A stretch of 64,000 bases of DNA, taken from contig CAVTIV010000019.1 of the NCBI GenBank assembly GCA_963734865.1, forward strand, positions 1,426,001 to 1,490,000, given 5' to 3'. This DNA comes from CBDCUW01 sp963734865 (GTDB taxonomy: Bacteria > Planctomycetota > Planctomycetia > Pirellulales > Pirellulaceae). The position numbers were made by a program, and so were the translations under genes. The notes under the pieces were generated by a model. That model was not told where the DNA came from, made no database searches, and saw only the letters and a list, made by a program, of their open reading frames with translations. Shown in pieces: positions 18,728 to 27,130 of the stretch. The stretch's first letter is position 1. The number at the start of each line of letters is the position of its first letter.

Positions 18728-18864
18728 CGATTGCTTCTCGTCGCTGCCTGGTTTGCGGAGATAGGACTGTTTGTGGGTTGTCCTGCGCAGCGTCTTCCGC
18801 AGCTGTGATTTTGGCAAGCGATTGTGATTCGTTTGACGTATTCATTTTTTTGAGAAGCAATTCC

Positions 18865-20535
18865 ATGTCGCACTTACTTGACTCGGCAGATGCCGTTCCT
18901 GGGCCGGGACCGGAACCGAACACGGATTCGCACGTATCCCTTGCCCCGTCGGATGTTCATGAAGGAGCCGCTGGCAGAAAATCTGGACATTTGCTGCGGG
19001 CCGGATTGTCTTGGTTGCCGTCGTTGATGGTCGTCGCCGCGTTGGTCACGATCGCTTGGTATGGACACCAGAACCATTGGAAACCACCGACGGGATTTAC
19101 GACGGTCACCTCCACGATTGCAGCGGATACCGCTTGGTGCACCAGTCATGGTGTTGCCGAGGAGGATTGCATTGTTTGCCTGCCGGGCTTGATTGAAGAC
19201 CCACCCGAACTCTCCTTTTGCAAGCGGCACGGTGTGTACGGTTGCGTGCTGTGCAATCCCTCGCTGGCCGAAACGGATCGGCCCGTGGAGCCGACGGCGA
19301 GCGATCTGCAGCGAGCCGATCGCGCGTTGGCATTGCGTCCGCGGCCTGAGAATCTAGCGATCGGCGGTTCGCCAGGTGCTCGGATTCAGTTTGCTTCGAT
19401 CGCAGCGATGAGGAAAGCGGGCATCGATGTTGAACCGGTTCAGCGCCGCCACATCGTCGAGACAGTTGCGGCAGCCAGTGAGATTCGCTACGACGCGACG
19501 AAGACCGCGAAAGTCTCTTCGCAAGCCGACGGAATCATCCGCAGTGTCTTGGTCGAGATTGGCACATGGGTTCAGGCCGGACAAGTATTGGCCATCATCG
19601 ACTCAACGGAAGCGGGCCGATTGAAGACAGAACTGTTGGCGGCACTTGCGGATGAGCAATTGCGGCAGGCGAATGTGACGCGACTGCGTCCGCTCGCCGG
19701 TCACGCGGTCGCCGGTAAACGGTTGCTGGAAAGCGAGAACGATCTGCAACAGGCAACTGCGGTACTGGATCGTGCAGCCGCGGCGCTCGGCAACCTCGGC
19801 ATTGAGGTCGATCTGACACATCTGCGGCAATTGGATGCCAGCCAGGTCGAACCCTACATTCGTCGATTGGGGCGGAGCGGTGTTTCGATCGAGGCGTTAT
19901 CGCTGGACGATAACAGCAGAAATCTGATCGCCGTGATCGCTCCATTGGACGGCCAGATCGTTCAACGGGCGGCGACACTTGGCGAGGTGGTCGATCGTGG
20001 AATCGAACTGTTTCGAGTGGTTGACACCCGCAATGTATGGTTGGACTTGCGAGTTGCAGCGGAGGAGGCTGCCCTGGTCAAGCTGGGACAAACCGTCCAT
20101 TTCTGGCCGGACGGTCAACCTCACCGACACACAGGAAATGTCACTTGGATCAGCAGCGATGTTGACCCGCAAACCCGTTCGGTTCGCGTTCGAGCGGAAC
20201 TAGCCAACCCCGATCAGAACTTGCGCAATGAATCGTTTGGACGAGGACAGATCGTCCTTCGTGACGAGCAGCAGGCGATCGTCGTTCCCGAGTCGGCACT
20301 TCAGTGGGACGGTACCGGGCAAATCGTGTTCGTGCGCGACGCGATGTTCTTCGAGAAAGGACGCCCCAAATTCTTTATCTCCCGTTCGGTGCGGACCGCT
20401 GTCAAGCAAGACGGATTCGTCGAAATCATCGCCGGCGTGTTACCCGGTGAAGTCGTTGCCAGCAGCGGCAGCGACGTGCTGCGAGCACAATTGCTGCGAA
20501 GCAATCTGGGTGCCGGCTGTACCTGCGGCCACTGA
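18865..20535 (+). CDS. czcB: CzcB-type RND adaptor with two CxxH...CxxC motifs
   Basis: A 556-residue membrane-fusion protein. A membrane anchor lies near residues 47-68. It is followed by two short Cys/His motifs, WCTSHGVAEEDCIVC (about 90-104) and FCKRHGVYGCVLC (about 118-130). The barrel-sandwich (VSSQADGIIRSVLVEIGTWVQAGQVL), a helical hairpin and barrel domains (NVWLDLRVAAEEAALVKLG, DPQTRSVRVRAELAN) follow, and the end is GCTCGH. It lacks the CPMHP-type metal-binding and DUF3347 domains of the other two adaptors. The RND pump gene starts 20 bases later, so they form one unit. The ATG at 18865 is chosen because the upstream TTG-started extension has no family features. Confidence 0.9.
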   Translation: MSHLLDSADAVPGPGPEPNTDSHVSLAPSDVHEGAAGRKSGHLLRAGLSWLPSLMVVAALVTIAWYGHQNHWKPPTGFTTVTSTIAADTAWCTSHGVAEEDCIVCLPGLIEDPPELSFCKRHGVYGCVLCNPSLAETDRPVEPTASDLQRADRALALRPRPENLAIGGSPGARIQFASIAAMRKAGIDVEPVQRRHIVETVAAASEIRYDATKTAKVSSQADGIIRSVLVEIGTWVQAGQVLAIIDSTEAGRLKTELLAALADEQLRQANVTRLRPLAGHAVAGKRLLESENDLQQATAVLDRAAAALGNLGIEVDLTHLRQLDASQVEPYIRRLGRSGVSIEALSLDDNSRNLIAVIAPLDGQIVQRAATLGEVVDRGIELFRVVDTRNVWLDLRVAAEEAALVKLGQTVHFWPDGQPHRHTGNVTWISSDVDPQTRSVRVRAELANPDQNLRNESFGRGQIVLRDEQQAIVVPESALQWDGTGQIVFVRDAMFFEKGRPKFFISRSVRTAVKQDGFVEIIAGVLPGEVVASSGSDVLRAQLLRSNLGAGCTCGH

Positions 20536-20555
20536 GCACACGGACAGGACTTCCC

Positions 20556-23500
20556 ATGCTAGAACGAATCATCGAACTATCACTGCAGCATCGATTTGCG
20601 GTCTTGCTTTCGGTGCTGTTGCTGATCGCAGGTGGTGGATACGCGCTGGCTCAGTTGGATATCGATGCCTTTCCCGATACAACACCAATCATGGTGCAGG
20701 TCAACACCACGGCACCATCGTTGGCTCCGGAAGAGATTGAACGCCAGATCACGTATCCGATCGAGCAATCGCTGAGTGGGTTGCCGGCACTTGAAAACAT
20801 CCGCTCGGTCTCGAAGTTCGGGTTCTCGCAAGTCGTCGTGACTTTCGATGACGGCACCGATATCTACTTCGCTCGGCAAGTTGTCGGCGAGCGTTTGGCA
20901 ACGGTCGAGTTGCCGCAAGGTGTCGGACGTCCAAGGATGGGTCCGGTCGCTACCGGGTTGGGTGAGGTCTTTCATTACGTGCTGACCTATCCGGGAATCG
21001 ATTTCCGAAAATTGCCGGAAGACGAACGACTGCGTCTGCTGACGGAACTGCGAACCACGCAGGATTGGGTGGTCAAACCGCAATTACGAACGGTCGCCGG
21101 CACAGCCGAGATCAACAGTTGGGGCGGCTACGAGAAACAGTTTCAGGTCCGTATGGATCCCTCTGGACTTGTCTCTCGCGGGTTGACGTTCCGTGAGGTC
21201 ATCTCGGCACTTCAGGAAAACAACCGCAATGTGGGTGGCGGCAACATCGATCGGCTCGGCCAAATGTTGTTGGTACAGGGAATCGGGCGAACAACCGATG
21301 TGGCGCAAATCGGGGACATCGTCATCAAGGCGGTCGATGGCGTGCCGGTTCGCGTTCGTGACGTCGCCACGGTCGAGATCGGGCACGAGATTCGTCGTGG
21401 TGCGGTGACGGCGGATGGTCGCGGCGAAGCAGTGATGGGGCTCGGCTTCATGCTGATGGGCGAGAACACGCATCGCTACACGCAAGCGTTGAAGGAAAAG
21501 ATTGAACAGATCAAAGCCAATCTGCCCCGTGGAATGGCATTGGTCACGATGTATGACCGCACCGAGTTGGTCGATTCGGTGATTGATACGGTGCGAAAGA
21601 ACCTGTTCGAAGGCGGTCTGCTGGTGATCGCCGTGTTGTTCTGTTTTCTGGGCAACCTACGAGCGGGGTTGATCGTCGCCCTGGCGATCCCACTTTCGAT
21701 GTTGTTTGCATTCACCGGGATGTGGCGGTTTGGGATTGCCGCCAGTTTGCTCAGCCTGGGTGCGATCGATTTTGGCTTGGTGGTCGATAGCTCGGTGGTG
21801 ATGGTTGAAAACTGCGTGCGTCATCTGTCGCAGGCTAACCCGCTAAATCGCAGTCGCCTGGAGATCGTTCGTGATGCGGCCGTGGAAGTTCGCGGACCGA
21901 CGATGTTCGGTGAACTGATCATCATGATCGTCTACCTGCCGATTTTGACGTTGGAGGGCGTCGAGGGAAAGATGTTTCGTCCGATGGCGATGACCGTCAT
22001 CTTTGCCTTGGCCGGCTCGATGCTGATGTCGATGACGTTGATGCCAGTGTTGGCCAGTCTGCTGCTGCCCAAAAAGTTGACCGAGCGCGAGCCAATCTTG
22101 GTTCGCATGCTGAAAGCTTTCTATCGGCCAGTCCTGCAATTCACGATGCATCAAAGATTTGCCGTGATCGGCTTCGCACTCTGCATACTGGTGATCGCAT
22201 TTGGCATGATCGCTCCCAACTTGGGAACCGAGTTCATGCCGCAGTTATCGGAAGGCGCCGTGGCGATCAACGTCGTGCGTCTGGCGGGAACGGAACTCAG
22301 CGAGTCCATGCGATTCAACTCGCAAATGGAGCAGGTGATCTTGGACGAGTTTCCCAAGGAGGTGAGCCATGTTTGGAGCCGAATCGGTTCAGCAGAAATC
22401 GCGACCGACCCGATGGGATTAGAACTGACGGACGTGTTTGTGACTTTACGCCCTCGCAGCGAATGGGAAAGGGCAACCACGCAGACCCAGCTGACACGTT
22501 TGATTGAGCAGACGCTGCGCGACTTGCCTGGGCAGCGACTCGCTTACACGCAACCGATCAAATTAAGGATGGACGAACTGGGTACGGGCAGTCGTAGCGA
22601 TATCGCGGTGAAACTTTATGGCGATGATCTCGATACGCTGGCCGACATATCGCGTGAAATCGAACGGGTACTGCTCGATGTGCCGGGTTCAGCCGATGTC
22701 GGTGCGACGCAGTTGACCGGACAGCCGATGCTGCAGATCAGCATTCGCCAGGACGAAATCGCCAGATATGGGATCCCAGCAGCAACGGTATTGGATATGA
22801 TCGAGGCGATCGGCAATCGACCGGTCGGTGACGTCTTTCAAGGTCAACTACGATTCCCGCTGACGGTGCGTTTGCCGGATGTATATCGACACGATCCCGA
22901 ATCAATTGCCGCGATTCCGATTACCACACCGCGCGGCGAACAGATACCGCTAGGGCGACTGGCGGATGTCAAAGTCACCAGCGGTCCATCCCAGATCGCC
23001 AGAGAATGGGGACAACGTCGTGTCACCGTATCGGTCAACGTACGTGGCAGAGATATCGGCAGCTTTGTCGCAGAAGCTGAGGAACAGATTCGCGACCGGG
23101 TTGTGATGCCATCGGCGCGTTACTACGTCGAGTTCGGCGGCCAGTTCGAGCATCTGATTCGCGCGCGTCAGCGATTGATGATTGTCGTGCCGGTCGCGCT
23201 CGTGATGATCTTTGCGCTGTTGTACATGACTTACGGAAATTTGATCGATACGCTCCGCGTGTTCACAGGAATTCCGTTTGCATGGACCGGTGGAATCATC
23301 GCGTTGTGGCTGCGGGACATGCCGTTTTCGATTTCCGCAGCGGTCGGCTTCGTCGCTTTGTCAGGCGTTGCGGTTCTGGATGACATGTTGTTGGTGTCTT
23401 GCATCCGCCAACTGCGTGGTCGAGGAATCGGTTTGGAAAAGGCGGTCGAGCAAGCGGCACTGACTCGATTGCGTCCCGTGCTGATGACAACACTCGTTGC

Positions 23501-23780
23501 GGCGCTTGGCTTCGTGCCGATGGCAATCAGTACGGGAATGGGCGCCGAAGTGCAACGGCCGTTGGCCACGGTCGTGATTGGCGGCGTGATCAGTGCGATG
23601 GTGATGTCGCTGCTGGTCCTTCGCGTGCTGTACATGGTTTTTCAAGGCCCCCGTGAAAGCGGTTCCGAACAAGACAATCCGGTGCCATCGAATTCCGATG
23701 CGATGGCGCAACACCACCAACCACCCAACGGACGTTCCACGAAATGGCAACAGAGTCGTTCTGGTGCCGACGTTCGTTGA
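20556..23780 (+). CDS. czcA: CzcA-type heavy-metal RND efflux pump
   Basis: An intact 1,074-residue inner-membrane HME-RND transporter. N-terminal helix then LDIDAFPDTTPIMVQV; ITYPIEQSLSGLPAL and VSKFGFSQVVVTFDDGTDIYFAR are family hallmarks. Helix 4 has AIDFGLVVDSSVVMVEN with D405, D411 and E418. These match the D402/D408/E415 proton-relay and metal residues of CzcA, although the usual GA after the second Asp is SS. This DFG type points to divalent cations (Zn, Co, Cd, Ni), in contrast to the CusA-like pump at 6569-10105. The C-terminal half repeats the RND fold and ends after the last helix with a hydrophilic tail. It follows its adaptor by 20 bases; no outer-membrane TolC-like channel gene is present in the window. 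Confidence 0.94.
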   Translation: MLERIIELSLQHRFAVLLSVLLLIAGGGYALAQLDIDAFPDTTPIMVQVNTTAPSLAPEEIERQITYPIEQSLSGLPALENIRSVSKFGFSQVVVTFDDGTDIYFARQVVGERLATVELPQGVGRPRMGPVATGLGEVFHYVLTYPGIDFRKLPEDERLRLLTELRTTQDWVVKPQLRTVAGTAEINSWGGYEKQFQVRMDPSGLVSRGLTFREVISALQENNRNVGGGNIDRLGQMLLVQGIGRTTDVAQIGDIVIKAVDGVPVRVRDVATVEIGHEIRRGAVTADGRGEAVMGLGFMLMGENTHRYTQALKEKIEQIKANLPRGMALVTMYDRTELVDSVIDTVRKNLFEGGLLVIAVLFCFLGNLRAGLIVALAIPLSMLFAFTGMWRFGIAASLLSLGAIDFGLVVDSSVVMVENCVRHLSQANPLNRSRLEIVRDAAVEVRGPTMFGELIIMIVYLPILTLEGVEGKMFRPMAMTVIFALAGSMLMSMTLMPVLASLLLPKKLTEREPILVRMLKAFYRPVLQFTMHQRFAVIGFALCILVIAFGMIAPNLGTEFMPQLSEGAVAINVVRLAGTELSESMRFNSQMEQVILDEFPKEVSHVWSRIGSAEIATDPMGLELTDVFVTLRPRSEWERATTQTQLTRLIEQTLRDLPGQRLAYTQPIKLRMDELGTGSRSDIAVKLYGDDLDTLADISREIERVLLDVPGSADVGATQLTGQPMLQISIRQDEIARYGIPAATVLDMIEAIGNRPVGDVFQGQLRFPLTVRLPDVYRHDPESIAAIPITTPRGEQIPLGRLADVKVTSGPSQIAREWGQRRVTVSVNVRGRDIGSFVAEAEEQIRDRVVMPSARYYVEFGGQFEHLIRARQRLMIVVPVALVMIFALLYMTYGNLIDTLRVFTGIPFAWTGGIIALWLRDMPFSISAAVGFVALSGVAVLDDMLLVSCIRQLRGRGIGLEKAVEQAALTRLRPVLMTTLVAALGFVPMAISTGMGAEVQRPLATVVIGGVISAMVMSLLVLRVLYMVFQGPRESGSEQDNPVPSNSDAMAQHHQPPNGRSTKWQQSRSGADVR

Positions 23781-23800
23781 TAACTTAGGGAGATCTGGAA

Positions 23801-24172
23801 ATGCGAATGATCTATTCAAGCTTGTTGATTGCCGGACTGGGAATCGTGTGCCTGACCGGCTGCGGATCAAACAGCGAGACTGCCGCTCCGCCACCGCTCG
23901 CCGATCAGCAGGACGGTCACGACCACGACGCTCATGCCGACGCGGACCACGATCATGGCGGATGGTGGTGCGCCGAGCACGGCGTACCGGAGGCAGAATG
24001 CGCCTTGTGTGATCCTACTTTGATTGCGGCCTTCAAGGCACAGGACGACTGGTGCGACGAACACAATCGACCCAATTCCCAGTGCTTCGAATGCAGTCCA
24101 CAGCTGTTCCAGAATTTCGCGGCGCGATATGAAGCCAAGTTTGGCGAGCAACCACCGAAACCGACCCAGTAG
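23801..24172 (+). CDS. Small His/Cys-rich lipoprotein with CxxH...CxxC motifs
   Basis: A 123-residue lipoprotein with lipobox CLTGC and a His/Asp stretch (HDHDAHADADHDHGG). It has two copies of the same motif seen in the upstream adaptor: WWCAEHGVPEAECALC and WCDEHNRPNSQCFEC, each followed by a Pro shortly after. It starts 20 bases after the CzcA-type pump and is preceded by GGGAGATCTGG, so it belongs to the same transcript. A periplasmic divalent-metal buffer or chaperone handing metal to the adaptor is a reasonable hypothesis from the shared motif. No named family is recognised. Confidence 0.8.
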   Translation: MRMIYSSLLIAGLGIVCLTGCGSNSETAAPPPLADQQDGHDHDAHADADHDHGGWWCAEHGVPEAECALCDPTLIAAFKAQDDWCDEHNRPNSQCFECSPQLFQNFAARYEAKFGEQPPKPTQ

Positions 24173-24399
24173 CCGCCTTTTTTAACTGCTCTCATTGCAT
24201 TGCATTTCCCAAATATGAACGACCAATGAAGGGCTAGTTACCTTGACAGCCAATAATAGTATGATATTTCGCCGGCGATGATGGCGTCGCTCATCGGCGC
24301 CGATGTGAACTGGGTTTACCATGACAACCTATCGGCGGAGACCGGATTGCTTACGCATGGCTGCGATCATTGAACACTAACTGCACTCTGGAACGCACC

Positions 24400-25359
24400 A
24401 TGAAACCGGTTATGATCTTTGCCCTACTGATTACCATGGCCGCGCGTCTGGGATTGGCACAAGCTCCTCCCGCGAGTCCGCCTGAACAAGTGAAGTCAAC
24501 GGAGCCTCAAGAAACGTCCCCAGAACTCGCCGCCATCCGTGCGGGTTCGCAAGCGTTCATGGATGCGTTCAACAAGCAAGACGCCAAGGCGATAGCGGCG
24601 TTGTGGACCGAGGACGCCGAGTACATCGACGACGCTGGGCAAAGGTACGTCGGTCGCGATGCGATCGAGCAAGTCTACGCCGATCTGTTTGCCGCGAGCC
24701 CCAACATCCAGATCCAGATCGTGATCGACTCGTTGCGGTTATTGAGCGATGACGTCGCGATCGAAGACGGACGGGCCGTCGTTGAACCGCCGCCTCCGGG
24801 TGCTCCCGGATTCAGCAAGTACACCGTCGTGCATGTGAAGGTTGACGGTAAGTGGCGAATGGCGTCGGTCCGCGATACGTGGATCGAAATCCCAGTCACT
24901 CGCCAAAGCATTGCCGATCTCGGGTGGCTGATCGGTACCTGGGTCGCCGAAGAGCAGGGAAACCGTTCCGAATCGGTCTGCCGCTGGGTGGCCAACGAGA
25001 GCTTTGTCGAACGAACCTACACCACGACACATGTCGATGGTACGAAAACATCCGGCGTGCAATTGATCGGCTGGAATCCGCTGGCAGGTCATGTGCAGTC
25101 ATGGAACTTTAGCCCCGATGGCGGACACGCGATCGGCGTCTGGTCACCGAATCAAGGTGGTTGGACTGCTGAGATGATGGGCGTCAGCGGCGACGGAACA
25201 CCCACGACGTCGATCAACCGACTCACGAGGCTCGATGACAACGCATACGTCTGGCAATCGAGCCAGCGAAGTGTGGGCGGCGTCTCGCTGCCCGATACCG
25301 ACGAGGTCGTGATCAAACGCCAACCGACCGAGCCATCAAGCCAATCGACCGAGCGTTAA
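24400..25359 (+). CDS. Secreted SnoaL/SgcJ-like (NTF2-fold) protein with lipocalin-like C-terminal part
   Basis: About 319 residues with a signal peptide (MKPVMIFALLITMAARLGLAQA). Residues about 45-165 are an NTF2-like fold of the SnoaL/SgcJ group: AFMDAFNKQDAKAIAALWTEDAEYIDD, then VGRDAIEQVYADLF and KVDGKWRMASVRD. The C-terminal part (LGWLIGTWVAEEQG, WVANESFVERTY, VQLIGWNPLAGHVQSW, TRLDDNAYVWQSS) resembles the DUF1579-like calycin fold. Enzyme activity is not established for this combination, which is common in planctomycetes. The ATG at 24400 is chosen because the signal peptide starts there; an upstream TTG is also in frame. Confidence 0.8.
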   Translation: MKPVMIFALLITMAARLGLAQAPPASPPEQVKSTEPQETSPELAAIRAGSQAFMDAFNKQDAKAIAALWTEDAEYIDDAGQRYVGRDAIEQVYADLFAASPNIQIQIVIDSLRLLSDDVAIEDGRAVVEPPPPGAPGFSKYTVVHVKVDGKWRMASVRDTWIEIPVTRQSIADLGWLIGTWVAEEQGNRSESVCRWVANESFVERTYTTTHVDGTKTSGVQLIGWNPLAGHVQSWNFSPDGGHAIGVWSPNQGGWTAEMMGVSGDGTPTTSINRLTRLDDNAYVWQSSQRSVGGVSLPDTDEVVIKRQPTEPSSQSTER

Positions 25360-25414
25360 AAATCACAAAATCGCGCCGATCTTGAACACACCTCCATTCA
25401 TTACAGAGATCCCC

Positions 25415-27064
25415 ATGTACCGAAAACCGCTGCTGACCGTGTTGACCATCAGTTTGATATGTTCCCTGCCCCTGGATGACTGCTGGGGTCGCGGACGAGG
25501 TGGTGGCGGTGGTGGACGTAGCATGGGCGGTGGTGGATTCGGCGGCGGCGGTGGTGGACGTAGCATGGGCGGTGGTGGATTCGGCGGCGGTGGCTGGTGG
25601 ACGTAGCATGGGCGGTGGTGGATTCGGCGGCGGTGGTGGATTTGGAGCAGGAGGAGCTGGCGGGTTTGGTGGCGGCGGTGAAGCCGGACGGAGCTCGGGC
25701 GGATTTGGCGGTGGCGGCGGATTTGGAGGAGGAGCTGGACGGAGTCCGGGCGGCTTTGGTGGTGGAGCTGGTCAGAGTCCGGGCGGCTTCGGCGGCGGGG
25801 GCTTTGGCGGTAGTGGTGATGCTAGTCGCAGTCCAGGCGGTTTCGGCGGTCAGCGTAGCAGTGCCGGACTGGCAGGTGCGGGAGAAGCTGGCGCGGGTGG
25901 ACCTGGTGGCAGAGGGGCGGGAGCGGATGCCGGTTTCGGTGGGGAACGTGGCGGCTCAGCGGCGGGCGGATTTGGTCAAGCGGGCGCCGCTGGTGCGAAC
26001 CGCTCACAACTCAACAGTTTTCTAGGGTTACCCTCGGACGATGGGCTGGGCAGCCTCAGCTCACGCGGCGCCAACAACGCGTCGGGCAGTGCCGCGGCCG
26101 GGGCCGCCGCCGCCAACCGTAACTCGCCGCAGTATTCGGGCGGTCAAGGTGCCGCGGCAGGGGCTGCGGCCGCCAACCGTAATTCGCCGCAGTATTCGGG
26201 CGCGGCAGAGGCGCCGCGGCGGGGGCTGCCGCCGCCAACCGTAATTCGCCGCAGTATTCGGGCGCAAGGTGCGGCGGCAGGTGCTGCCGTCGCCAACCGT
26301 AATTCACCGCAGTTCTCTGGCGCACAAGGCGCCGCGGCAGGTGCTGCCGTCGCCAACCGCGATGTGGGGGGATTCGGACGGGTCACGCCGTCGTACCGCT
26401 ACGGCAACGCTTCAGCTGTCCGCAGTCACTTCAATGATTGGGGTGTTTACGGTGACAGTTGGCGAACCAACCATCCCGGCGCCTGGTACGCGGCCGGCTG
26501 GGGGACTGGCGCGGCGTGGCACGCGGCTACGTGGAATTCGGTCGGCGCTTGGATGAACTATTCGACGACGACACCGATCTATTACGACTACGGCAACAAC
26601 ATTACCTACCAAGACAACAGCGTGTATGTGAATGGCCAAGACGCCGGCACGACGCAGCAGTACTACGAACAGGCCAGCACTTTGGCGGCTTCCGGGCGCA
26701 GGCCGCCGCTCCGGCCGATGGCGACTGGTTGCCCCTGGGGGTGTTCGCCCTGACCAAAACTGGCGACACCAATTCGGTCGTCACGATCGAGCTTGCGGTC
26801 AATAAGCAAGGTGTCATCCGCGGGAACTACACCGACACGAAGACGGATAAGACACAGCTCATTCAAGGTTCCGTGGACAAGCAGACGCAACGGGTTGCAT
26901 TCACCGTCGGTGATAACAAATCCAATCTCATCGAAACTGGCCTCTACAACTTAACCAAAGACGAAGCCCCGGCATTGATTCATGTTGGCGCCGATCAAAC
27001 GGAACAATGGTTACTGGTGCGGCTGAAGCAAAGTCAAGATGCGACAGGGCAGCAAACACAGTGA
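25415..27064 (+). pseudogene. Glycine-rich surface protein with tandem repeats, frameshifted
   Basis: The protein reads across changing frames. Signal peptide and Gly-rich start (MYRKPLLTVLTISLICSL) run to about 25590. The long Gly/Ala part then continues in frame 0 to about 26690, and the C-terminal domain is back in the first frame to the stop at 27062-27064. The middle has GRSPGGFGGG-type repeats and, from 26090, five copies of an AAGAAAANRNSPQYSG unit. A conserved globular part follows (HFNDWGVYGDSWRTNHPGAW, then DWLPLGVFALTKTGD). Proteins of this layout in planctomycetes are often labelled mu-protocadherin-like cell-surface proteins; the function is unknown. The indels lie in GC-rich or repeated DNA, where errors and real slippage are both likely. 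Confidence 0.72.
26090..26370 (+). repeat. Tandem array of about 60-bp coding repeats
   Basis: Five near-identical units of about 57-62 bases, each containing GCCGCCAACCGTAAYTC followed by RCCGCAGT. They encode AAAGAA(A/V)ANRNSPQ(Y/F)SG. The third unit starts out of frame (GCGCGGCAGAGGC where neighbours have GCGCACAAGGC), and the frame is restored by a complementary indel at the start of the fourth, near 26270. The last unit is incomplete. Confidence 0.8.
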
Positions 27065-27130
27065 TTTGAAAGATACGACCAACTTGATGATTGAACAATC
27101 GACTTTTTTTCAAATGATTCAGGGATACAA

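Noticed and set aside
24243..24269. TTGACA at 24243-24248 followed by TATGAT as a sigma-70 promoter
   Set aside because: The spacing is only 11 bases, far from the usual 16-18, and no other support exists.
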